NCBI GenBank assembly: GCA_013792075.1
Contig: VMSR01000307.1
Span: 1 to 39,389, forward strand
DNA length: 39,389 nt
DNA from: Desulfobacula sp.
GTDB taxonomy: Bacteria; Desulfobacterota; Desulfobacteria; Desulfobacterales; Desulfobacteraceae
Reading direction: 5' to 3'
Part shown: piece after piece, positions 1 to 7,806 of the stretch
How the letters are laid out: each line of letters opens with the position of its first letter
Numbering within the stretch: the first letter of the stretch is position 1
Notes under the pieces: model-generated
What the model was told of the DNA's origin: nothing
Databases searched by the model: none
The model's input: the letters and a program-made list of their open reading frames with translations, nothing else
Made by a program: the position numbers and the translations under genes

Positions 1-2636
1 CAGTCCTGGATTTTCTGCATGACCGCATCCTGTTCCTGGAAAATCCCCTTGATACGCCCATCCGACTGTTCAATACTGATCTCTATTTCTTTGAGTTCTT
101 TGACAAGTTTCTGCTTTTCCTCGGGTGTGGCTGCTTTACCGACCATGTTTTCGATGAATTCCATTTTTTTGTTCAGCTTTTCCTGGGCAAAGGTCTGGTT
201 GGCCACATCCACATGGAGTCCGTTGTAGGTTTCGTCATGCAGATGTTTCTGGCGGATGGTTTCATCCAGCTCCTTTTCCAGGAGGCTGATCTTGACCTCA
301 AATTTTTCGGCAATCCAGCGGATATGGTCATTCACCCCTGTTTTGATGGTGGAGGATTCTGCTTTTTCCGTACCGATCTGCTTGACGCTGAGCCCCATCC
401 TGGCGGCAATGAAAGAGGCGGTGATTCTGCCCGCCTCATTGGACAATGCCCCGGAAATCACGATGCGGGACCCCATGATTTCCCGGGTGATCATCATATT
501 GCCGTGGGCAAATATTCTAACATTATTGAGAAATTTTGCCTGGACATTTCCCTGGGTCTCAATATGGGAGTTGACAATCCCGTTGGAGACCTTGAGGTCT
601 CCCCGGATCAGGATGGTGGCCCCGTTAATTTCATTTGCCGTCAGGTCGTCGCACTCTACTTTGAATCCTTCCTTGACCATGCCGGTGACCAGGACATTTC
701 CGGCGAAATTGATGTTTCCTGTTTTAAAGTCCACATCCCCTTTAACGGTGAATTGTTCGAGAACGCTGATGGCACCCTTGGCATCCAGGCTGGGCTGTCC
801 CTGGATGGCGGCAATCAATTGCAATTGGTCTTCTGAAAATTTGACCCCGTCACCTCCCACCAGGGGTATGTCTTCCACCTCTCCCACCAGCAGGGTTTCC
901 CCAAAAATGTCCATGCCGGATTTGGGGTGTTCCATGGGTTTTTTCTCTGCCAGCAGCTGGCCTTTTTTCACAAAGGGAGAATCCCCCCGGGCGGAAAAAT
1001 CGATGGAGCCGTCTTCCCGGATAACCCCAGCCGCATCATGCTCGGTGTTAAAATGGTAGAGGATCCGGGCAGGGTTGCCCACACTTGGGGGAACCCCCCT
1101 GGCCACCACAAATTTTTCATGGGGGTCGGTGCAGTTTTGAACAAAGTTTCGGATCTGGCTATCCGGTAGTATTCCGATCTTGATACCTCGTTTTTTAATC
1201 ATTTGTTTGATGGGGGTGACATCTGTGGTCCCATGTAAGCTTTTGGGAATTCGTATCCAGGCTTCTACCCGGTCTTCGGACACCTGGAGATCCACAAAGG
1301 CACCAAATTCCGAAGAAAAGTCAGCAGACGGGTCCATGGTTTTCTTTCGTCCGCTGGATCTGTCCTGGCTGGCCATGACTTCATCCCTTAATTCTTGTGC
1401 AATAATATCCGATTCCACCAGGATATCCCCCATGAGCACGGAGACCCCGCTGTCTTCAAAATAATTTAATTGTTTGCGAAGGGCCCGGTCCACATCCTTT
1501 TGGGTGGCAATGCCGCGGTCCATGAGCATTTTCCCCAACTCCCTGTCCAGAAGCCGGGTTTCGATGAGGGCCATTTTGGCAAAGAGCCGGCTTAAATCTT
1601 TTCTCTGGAGAAATCCCTTGGAGATAAGCACCTTGTCGATGGTCAGTCCGGTTGATTTTTCGGCCTCTTTTTCCGCCAGTTCATCCTGGGCTTTTTCAAG
1701 TTCTCCCTTGGTGATATAGCCGTCATTAAAGGCCAGGACGGCAAAGTCCGGCAATTGGGTGTAATCGTCAATGACCACACCGGTGCTGGGCTCTGATCCA
1801 ATGCCAAACAGGGTGGGCTCGACTGCCTGGACCACATTTTCAATGATCTGGTCAATGATGTCAAAGGTATCGTCGGCCAGGTCTTTGATTCCAGAGGTTG
1901 ACGATGTGGCTGTTTCCGGGGAAAAAGGGATCTTGTTTCTCCGGGCGATTTCCGCCAGTGTGGCGGTAACTTTTTTTCTGGAAATGGAGAAGGCTTCTGC
2001 CAGGTTTTTCTGGTTCATGGTAATGGTTCTGGAAAGCAATTCATCCAGTCCCAAAAATACCTCTTTGTATTCAGCCTGTTCCTTGGCTTCCGCCAGGTCC
2101 TGGGTCAGGGAATCCACTTGTTTTTTTTTGGTTTCAAGCTGGGCAGTGAAGGTGCTTAAATTTTTTTTCATGTTGGCGGCAATGTCGAAGAGCTTGGCAT
2201 TCTGGTGCCGGGTGATATTGAACAGGCGTTTCCTTTCCTGGAATTGTTTGTAAATGTCCAGCTCGCCTTGGATTTTGAGCAATAAATCGTCGTTGTTCCA
2301 TGGCTTGGAAATATATTGGTGGATTTCCCCTTTGTTGACCGCATCCACAATGGCCTCAAAATTAGAATATCCCGTCACCAGCATCCGCCGGGATTCAGGG
2401 CTGAGCAATATGGTTTTTTCCAGAAATTCACTGCCGGACATGCCCGGCATCCGCTGGTCGGACATGATCAAAAAAAAATGGTTCCGGGTGTCTTCCAGCA
2501 GCTTTATACCCTGTTCTGCATTCAGGGCGGAAATGACCTTGTCAAAGCCCTTCCGTTTTAATACCCGTCTCATGTTTTTTACGATGGGCTCATCATCATC
2601 CACAACCAGAATCGCATATTCATCTGTTTCAGCCAT
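1..2636 (-). CDS. Response regulator - MshEN-like - FapA (DUF342) protein, partial
   Basis: An open frame runs without a stop from an ATG at 2636 to the left edge, giving 878 residues, so the C-terminus is missing. A GGAGG ribosome site lies just before the start. Residues 1-125 are a receiver domain: acidic DDD near 13-15, phospho-acceptor Asp60 in SDQRMPG, then an SKPWNND motif. Residues about 290-430 contain repeated short helical units of the type found at the N-terminus of GspE/PilB ATPases (MshEN), for example ATQKDVDRALRKQL. From about 430 on, the sequence matches the FapA/DUF342 style, with a beta-helix-like series rich in Gly, Asn and Ile (DLTANEINGATILIRGDLKV). A coiled coil follows at the end. 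FapA domains are linked to polymer or flagellar assembly, and MshEN can bind c-di-GMP, so an output role in surface or motility control is inferred. It is the second gene after the response regulator at 3363, separated by 1 bp. Confidence 0.85.
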   Translation of the reverse strand, partial: MAETDEYAILVVDDDEPIVKNMRRVLKRKGFDKVISALNAEQGIKLLEDTRNHFFLIMSDQRMPGMSGSEFLEKTILLSPESRRMLVTGYSNFEAIVDAVNKGEIHQYISKPWNNDDLLLKIQGELDIYKQFQERKRLFNITRHQNAKLFDIAANMKKNLSTFTAQLETKKKQVDSLTQDLAEAKEQAEYKEVFLGLDELLSRTITMNQKNLAEAFSISRKKVTATLAEIARRNKIPFSPETATSSTSGIKDLADDTFDIIDQIIENVVQAVEPTLFGIGSEPSTGVVIDDYTQLPDFAVLAFNDGYITKGELEKAQDELAEKEAEKSTGLTIDKVLISKGFLQRKDLSRLFAKMALIETRLLDRELGKMLMDRGIATQKDVDRALRKQLNYFEDSGVSVLMGDILVESDIIAQELRDEVMASQDRSSGRKKTMDPSADFSSEFGAFVDLQVSEDRVEAWIRIPKSLHGTTDVTPIKQMIKKRGIKIGILPDSQIRNFVQNCTDPHEKFVVARGVPPSVGNPARILYHFNTEHDAAGVIREDGSIDFSARGDSPFVKKGQLLAEKKPMEHPKSGMDIFGETLLVGEVEDIPLVGGDGVKFSEDQLQLIAAIQGQPSLDAKGAISVLEQFTVKGDVDFKTGNINFAGNVLVTGMVKEGFKVECDDLTANEINGATILIRGDLKVSNGIVNSHIETQGNVQAKFLNNVRIFAHGNMMITREIMGSRIVISGALSNEAGRITASFIAARMGLSVKQIGTEKAESSTIKTGVNDHIRWIAEKFEVKISLLEKELDETIRQKHLHDETYNGLHVDVANQTFAQEKLNKKMEFIENMVGKAATPEEKQKLVKELKEIEISIEQSDGRIKGIFQEQDAVMQKIQD

Positions 2637-2637
2637 T

Positions 2638-3363
2638 TTATCCTCCCGGGATGTTATCGGGCATTTCAAATCCGTTTCTGGTTGCGATATCCTGGAATTG
2701 TTCAAAAAGTTCCGCAACTATTGCGGCATGGAGGGTGTTGAGTTTTTCTTTTTCCAATAAATTGTTTTCCGTGAGCAGGATTTCAATCTCATTGATATAA
2801 TTTCGATTTTGAAATCCGGTTTCCAGCCGTTTTTTGAGTTGCTCAATTTCCTTATCCCGCTGAACGATCGCCCGCTGATGGACGACGGAACTTTTTTTTA
2901 AGTCTGTGTTCAGGGTGAACAATTTGGTGTTCTGGGCTTTGGCAAGCCTGAAAAGCCGGTCATTTTCCATGACCAGCTCATATTGCTCCAACCCGGCTTT
3001 TACGGTTTCAATAAAATTGTCATTGTTCCAGGGCTTGGTAATATACCGATGGATGGCGCCTTTGTTCACAGCCCGGGTGACGGCATCCACATCTGCATAG
3101 CCCGTGAGGAGAAATCGGATGGTATTGGGGGTGATTTTTTTTGCGATTGCCAGGAATTCAGACCCTTCCATTCCCGGCATCCGCTGATCTGAAATGATCA
3201 GGGAAAAAGGGGTTGAGGCTGATTTAATCCGATCGATTCCCGCCTGGCCGGAGTCCATATACACATATTTGACCCCCATCTGTTTCAGTAGCCTGCCCAG
3301 GGCTTTTGCCACCTGCTCTTCATCGTCAACGATCAATATGGTATGGTCAAATTTATCCGTCAT
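2638..3363 (-). CDS. Response regulator with receiver domain and coiled-coil tail
   Basis: 241 residues. The ATG at 3363 was preferred over upstream in-frame codons because GGAGG precedes it by 5 bases and the receiver domain begins directly after it. Residues 8-125 form a receiver domain with acidic Asp13/Asp14, phospho-acceptor Asp59 in SDQRMPGMEG, Thr87 and Lys110 in TKPW, the RpfG-like variant of the family. The rest (about 130-241) is helical with heptad-like charged residues and no recognisable DNA-binding or enzymatic domain, so output is probably by protein contact. Its receiver is clearly related to that of the next gene, which starts 1 bp downstream, suggesting duplication and joint action. 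The cognate kinase is unknown; the only kinase in the window is at 5919 on the other strand. Confidence 0.87.
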   Translation of the reverse strand: MTDKFDHTILIVDDEEQVAKALGRLLKQMGVKYVYMDSGQAGIDRIKSASTPFSLIISDQRMPGMEGSEFLAIAKKITPNTIRFLLTGYADVDAVTRAVNKGAIHRYITKPWNNDNFIETVKAGLEQYELVMENDRLFRLAKAQNTKLFTLNTDLKKSSVVHQRAIVQRDKEIEQLKKRLETGFQNRNYINEIEILLTENNLLEKEKLNTLHAAIVAELFEQFQDIATRNGFEMPDNIPGG

Positions 3364-3604
3364 CAAACCTCCACCAATTTTAGCGGTCCTAATTCTCCGT
3401 CCATTTGTCGTGCAGAAAAAAATTTTACTCGGTTCTGGTTTTTTTCTCAAGAGTTTTTTCCCCCAGCCTGTTTCCGGGTGTGAAAATAAAGATTGAAATT
3501 GCCCTGTAATTTTAATATATTTCGGGGGAACAGATTTCAAAATCAGCCTTTCTTTAAACATGGGTATCGCCGTGATAAGTAATGAACCAATTTAAGGACA
3601 TCCT

Positions 3605-4366
3605 ATGAAGTCAGTCCCCCAAATCGCTGAAGAACTGGATATCTCGTCAACCACCCTCAGGGAATACCTAAAACGGTTTAACGAATTTTTTGCAGATCCC
3701 GTTGAACACGAAGGGGTCAAGGAATATCCGGATGATACGGTTGACCTGGCCCGGCGGATTCATGGATATTACCAGACAACAGAAATGACAAAGGATGAGA
3801 TCCGGGTCAAACTTGGCGGCAGCCAGGCGTCAGATGACCTTCCCGCCCCAGCAGCTGTTGCGCCCCAAGCTGTCGCAGCTCCCATGGAGTTGGCACAATT
3901 TTCAATTTTGGGGGAAAAACTGGATCAGTTGATATCGGTGATTGAAAATCTGACCATTGCCATTTCCGGAGCAGGGGGTCAGACATTCTCCCCTGGGAAA
4001 AGAAAAACCGGAAGCCATGAAAAACTCAGTGAAATCAATGCTCAGATTACCGATATCATCGAGATGACCAAGGGAAGTGATGGAGAAAACCTTGAGAAAA
4101 ACGTTTTGGAGACCGACGGTTCCATTATTTTTTCCTATGGCATACTTTCCCCCAGTGCGGCAGACACCTTGAATTTTGCCAAAGCCCATAAAAAACCATG
4201 GCTCCACATTGATCTTGAGACGGAAAAAAATCCTTCTCCCATCCTCAGGAAATGGATGAATCAATTTGAGGTTAAAGTGCTGAATGTCGCCGGCAGAAGT
4301 GCAAGCAAGGTGCCCGGACTGCAAAGGTCGGTCAATGATATTATATCCCTTGTACTCAAAAAATAA
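3605..4366 (+). CDS. HTH (MerR-like) protein fused to C-terminal half of a cpYpsA/molybdenum-carrier-like domain
   Basis: 253 residues with AAGGA upstream of the ATG. Residues 1-70 look like a MerR-type winged helix (PQIAEELDISSTTLREYLKRF). A linker of low complexity (Ala/Pro, 75-95) and a helix (95-122) follow. Residues about 165-252 match the distal half of the circularly permuted YpsA family annotated as putative molybdenum carrier: DGSIIFSYG, KKPWLHIDL, LNVAGRSASKVPG. The proximal half of that fold, with its GGQTG nucleotide loop, is absent. The family's true ligand is unsettled, so this may be a sensor-regulator whose effector sits in a Rossmann-like half domain; that is inference. It starts a four-gene plus-strand run and is divergent from the response regulator at 3363. 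Confidence 0.8.
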   Translation: MKSVPQIAEELDISSTTLREYLKRFNEFFADPVEHEGVKEYPDDTVDLARRIHGYYQTTEMTKDEIRVKLGGSQASDDLPAPAAVAPQAVAAPMELAQFSILGEKLDQLISVIENLTIAISGAGGQTFSPGKRKTGSHEKLSEINAQITDIIEMTKGSDGENLEKNVLETDGSIIFSYGILSPSAADTLNFAKAHKKPWLHIDLETEKNPSPILRKWMNQFEVKVLNVAGRSASKVPGLQRSVNDIISLVLKK

Positions 4367-4382
4367 CCCAAACAACAGGTGA

Positions 4383-5225
4383 ATGAAATTGGGATATGCT
4401 TATGTTTCCTATTGCGTGGTTCTATCTATACTGACACTGGTTGTTTGCTTTCGGTCAGGACGGTCAAAATGGTGGGCCGCCATTGTTTTGATCCTGCCTC
4501 CGGCCCTTCCTATTTTTGTCCTTAAGTCAAAAAAAGGAAGGGGTGTCGTCTGGCTGACAGCCTTTTTTATCACTTTTTTCGCCGTGGCCGGCACAGAATT
4601 TTTTTTGTACACCGCACACAAGGAAAAGAATAAATATTCCTATCTTCCGCCCATTGTCAGGGAGATGATTTCCCTGAATGAACAGGTGAAGGCTGCTACC
4701 ATTGAAGTGTACAATGCCTCGGGCAAGCTGGCCAGCCTGAGCCTGGTTCAGTCCCGGATAACCGATATCCGAACCACCCTTGACCTGATAAAAGAGATAC
4801 GGCTATTGGTGGAAAAGAACCAGACAGCCATTGACCGGCTGGTACACTATACCCAGGATCATGCCGACTATATCCTTCGCCAGAAACTTGACTGGGCTTT
4901 TTTAATCCGACAGTTTTATTCCGACCCGACCCTGGCACAGCACCATGATTCCCAGATGAGGTACCTTGCGGCATTTGAAGATATGCTCCGATATACCCAT
5001 GACAATTTTAACAATATTATGGTGCTTAAGAGTTCCGCCCACATGGCCAATTATGATGCCTACTACCTGAGGTATCGAAGTGTTGCAGACGCCCACAACC
5101 GCGTCAATAAAAAACGGGTTGAATTTCAAAATCAATTTATCCAAGCGCATCCCAAGGTTAAACCCTTTGTACCCGGTGCCCACCACATTGAGCCTTTTAA
5201 ATTCTGGGATAAATTTGCATTTTAA
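4383..5225 (+). CDS. Uncharacterised membrane protein with three N-terminal helices
   Basis: 280 residues, family not recognised. Three hydrophobic stretches are visible at about 4-22, 31-48 and 55-76, followed by a soluble, helix-rich region of about 200 residues with many charged and aromatic residues (DHADYILRQKLDWAFLIRQ, AHMANYDAYYLRYRSV). The region could form a coiled coil or a helical sensor bundle. AGGTG precedes the ATG. It begins 16 bp after the HTH-YpsA gene and ends 27 bp before the DUF3786 gene, so co-transcription is likely. No catalytic motif was seen. Confidence 0.75.
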   Translation: MKLGYAYVSYCVVLSILTLVVCFRSGRSKWWAAIVLILPPALPIFVLKSKKGRGVVWLTAFFITFFAVAGTEFFLYTAHKEKNKYSYLPPIVREMISLNEQVKAATIEVYNASGKLASLSLVQSRITDIRTTLDLIKEIRLLVEKNQTAIDRLVHYTQDHADYILRQKLDWAFLIRQFYSDPTLAQHHDSQMRYLAAFEDMLRYTHDNFNNIMVLKSSAHMANYDAYYLRYRSVADAHNRVNKKRVEFQNQFIQAHPKVKPFVPGAHHIEPFKFWDKFAF

Positions 5226-5252
5226 TGATAGGGAAAGGAGCCCCGGGGCAAT

Positions 5253-5840
5253 ATGACCCAATTGATTGACAAGATACAATTTGAGGATCTGGCTGCCTGT
5301 GATCCAAAGGATGTGACCCAAAGAACCCAGGCCTTGTATGATGAAAAAAAAGGCTGTTATCTTATAAAGATATGGAACAGCACCTACGAGGTGATACCCG
5401 GACACTGCAGCATAAGGCCGCAAGGAAAGGGGCATCGAACATACCGTGATTATTTGTATCTGTTTATCCTCCATTACCTGATGCATGGTAAAAATATTTC
5501 TTTGTCCGGGCAGTGGGTATCTGAAAAGGACCTTGTTGGCGGTGCTGCATTTTTCAGAGGGCCCCATACCCTGCCCACCCAGGTTCTGGCCCAGGCATTC
5601 GGGCAGGACCTTTCAGCCTTTTTGGCCGCCGGAAAACGGTTGGGCGGCAAACCCCTTTCCATGGCGGATGCTGCCTTTGTCTTTGAGATCACCCCCCAAA
5701 TCCCGGTGGCTGTTCTCCTATGGCTGGGGGATGAAGAGTTTGAGAGCCAGTCAAAGCTGTTGTTTGACAAGACCATTGACCGGCACCTGGCCCTGGATAT
5801 TATTTATGCCCTGGCCGTGGAAGTGTGCCATGCGTTTTAA
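5253..5840 (+). CDS. DUF3786 family protein
   Basis: 195 residues, with AAAGGAG upstream of the ATG. The order of motifs fits DUF3786, a family common in strict anaerobes and often near corrinoid or iron-sulfur proteins: a short N-terminal helix, a beta segment (GCYLIKIWNSTYEVIPG), a helix with YLFILHYLMHG, a loop with GAAFFRGPHTLP, and a C-terminal domain with PVAVLLWLGDEEF. No catalytic function is established. It lies between the membrane protein and the histidine kinase on the same strand. Confidence 0.75.
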   Translation: MTQLIDKIQFEDLAACDPKDVTQRTQALYDEKKGCYLIKIWNSTYEVIPGHCSIRPQGKGHRTYRDYLYLFILHYLMHGKNISLSGQWVSEKDLVGGAAFFRGPHTLPTQVLAQAFGQDLSAFLAAGKRLGGKPLSMADAAFVFEITPQIPVAVLLWLGDEEFESQSKLLFDKTIDRHLALDIIYALAVEVCHAF

Positions 5841-5918
5841 AATAAAAGCCGATAGAACAAGCGGTTGGATATAGGCCCTGGGATTCGGCAGATATTCAAA
5901 TTACCAAGGAGACCGGTA

Positions 5919-7781
5919 ATGGCACCTGAAAAACAGGTTCAAGGGTTGGCGGAAAAAATCATTGACCTTGAACACCAATTGGCAGATGTGCGCAGGTCTG
6001 AAAGCAGGCTCCAGAAGATGGTGGCCAATCTGGACACCCGGAATGAGTATCTGTTAACCCTGCATGACCTGTACACCGGTCTGATTAACCGGTCAGATCC
6101 GGATGACCTTTTAAACACCATTGTCCGGCACGCCTGCACCCTGGTGGGTGTTTCCGATGGATTCATGCATCTTTTTGACCCCATTACCCGGGAACTGGAG
6201 CTCAAAATCGGTACGGGATATTTTAAAGCGGCTGTTGGGTTTCGCCTCAAGCCGGATAAGGATATGGGAGGCATTGCCTTTTCCACCCAAAAACCCTTTG
6301 TTGTGAAAGACTATCAAAAGTGGGAAGGGCGGATCGACACCGAAATGTTCAGAAAAATGCGGGCCTGTGTGGTCATTCCCCTTGAAAATCAGACCGGCAC
6401 CATTGGACTTGGCCGGTTTGGCAAAGACACCACCGGGTTTTCCAGGGCAGAGGTTGCAGTGCTCAAGCGGTTTTCCCACATGGCCTCCATCTGTATTGAG
6501 AACGCAAAAATCTATTCAGACCTCCAGCAGGAACTTGCCCAGCGAAAGCGGGCTGAAAAATCATTGGCCGTGAGTGAAAAGGAATTTGAGGCCATTTTTG
6601 AGTCGGTGGGGGAGGGGTTTTACAGGACAGATGACCAGGGCAGAATCATCATGGCCAACCATGTGGCCGTAAAGATGTTGGGGTACACTTCCCTGGAAGA
6701 GGCCCGGGGGATTTCCATGATTGATTTGTATAGCAATCCCGATGACAGGCGGGTGCTCCTTGAACAGATATTTGCCCAAGGCCGGGTGTCTGCCTATGAA
6801 GTGGAGATGAAAAAAAAAGACGGCCAGGTCATCCCTGTGCTGGTAAATGCCCATGTCCGGCACGATGCCAACGGTCAGTTTATCGGTATCCAGGGAACAG
6901 TGGTGGATATCACCCACAGGAAGCATCAGGAGATGGAGATGGCTCACTCCCAGAAACTTGCGGCCATCGGCAGTCTGGCTGCCGGGATTGCCCATGAAAT
7001 CAACACACCCATTCAATATATCAGTGACAATACCCATTTTATCCAGGATGCATTTGAAGATTTTAACCAGGCTCTGGATGCCGGCACCTGTTTTTTGGAA
7101 ACCATTAAATCCCGGGAACAAAACAATGAAGCCGTTGCCGCATTTGAGGCTGCCATGGATAAAATCGATCTGGGTTTTCTCAGGCAAGAGATCCCCCAGG
7201 CGATTTTACAATCCCTTGACGGACTTGCCAAGGTCAGCAGAATTGTCAAATCCATGAAGGAATTTCCCCATCCGGGCCAGGAAAAATGGGAACTGACCGA
7301 TATCAACCATATTCTGGACAACACCATTATTGTGGCAAAAAATGAATACAAGTATGTGGCCCAGATGAAAACGGATTTCCAGGCCTCTTTGCCAACGGTG
7401 TTCTGTAATTCCGGAGAGCTGGGTCAGGTTTTTTTAAATATGATCATCAATGCCAGTCATGCCATTGCCGATGTCGTCGGAAATGGAACCAAGGCAATGG
7501 GTGTAATTTCCATAAAGACCCGGGCCCGGGGGCACTGGGTTGAAATACGGATCAGTGATACCGGTTCCGGTATCCCCAAAAAGATCCAATCCCATATTTT
7601 TGACCCATTTTTCACCACCAAGGAGGTGGGCCGGGGAACCGGTCAGGGGCTTGCCATTTCCCATGCGGTTGTGGTGGATAAGCACCGGGGGAAAATCGGT
7701 ATTGAGAGTTCCTCGGAAAAAGGGACCACCTTTATCATCCGATTGCCCGTGAATGGCCGGGAAACAAAAGTGCAGGTATAA
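5919..7781 (+). CDS. GAF-PAS sensor histidine kinase
   Basis: 620 residues. The ATG at 5919 is chosen because AAGGAG precedes it; an in-frame TTG at 5865 has no ribosome site. After an N-terminal coiled coil (residues 5-45), a GAF domain spans about 50-205 and a PAS domain about 220-340 (FESVGEGFYRTDDQGRI). The phospho-accepting His359 lies in AAGIAHEINTPIQYI. The ATP-binding domain spans about 455-615, with an N box around FLNMIINASHAI, the G1 box DTGSGIP and the G2 box GTGQGLAISHAVV. There is no transmembrane segment, so it should sense a cytoplasmic signal. No response regulator is adjacent on this strand; the regulators at 2638-3363 and 2636 are candidate partners by proximity only. Confidence 0.9.
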   Translation: MAPEKQVQGLAEKIIDLEHQLADVRRSESRLQKMVANLDTRNEYLLTLHDLYTGLINRSDPDDLLNTIVRHACTLVGVSDGFMHLFDPITRELELKIGTGYFKAAVGFRLKPDKDMGGIAFSTQKPFVVKDYQKWEGRIDTEMFRKMRACVVIPLENQTGTIGLGRFGKDTTGFSRAEVAVLKRFSHMASICIENAKIYSDLQQELAQRKRAEKSLAVSEKEFEAIFESVGEGFYRTDDQGRIIMANHVAVKMLGYTSLEEARGISMIDLYSNPDDRRVLLEQIFAQGRVSAYEVEMKKKDGQVIPVLVNAHVRHDANGQFIGIQGTVVDITHRKHQEMEMAHSQKLAAIGSLAAGIAHEINTPIQYISDNTHFIQDAFEDFNQALDAGTCFLETIKSREQNNEAVAAFEAAMDKIDLGFLRQEIPQAILQSLDGLAKVSRIVKSMKEFPHPGQEKWELTDINHILDNTIIVAKNEYKYVAQMKTDFQASLPTVFCNSGELGQVFLNMIINASHAIADVVGNGTKAMGVISIKTRARGHWVEIRISDTGSGIPKKIQSHIFDPFFTTKEVGRGTGQGLAISHAVVVDKHRGKIGIESSSEKGTTFIIRLPVNGRETKVQV

Positions 7782-7806
7782 ATGACCCAACGGCAAGGCT
7801 TATGGC

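Noticed and set aside
256-1059. 267-residue plus-strand frame opposite the FapA region
   Set aside because: It is antisense to a continuous frame with clear domain matches; no domain or ribosome site on the plus strand.
4902-5567. 221-residue minus-strand frame
   Set aside because: It overlaps two plus-strand genes with ribosome sites and has no recognisable domain.
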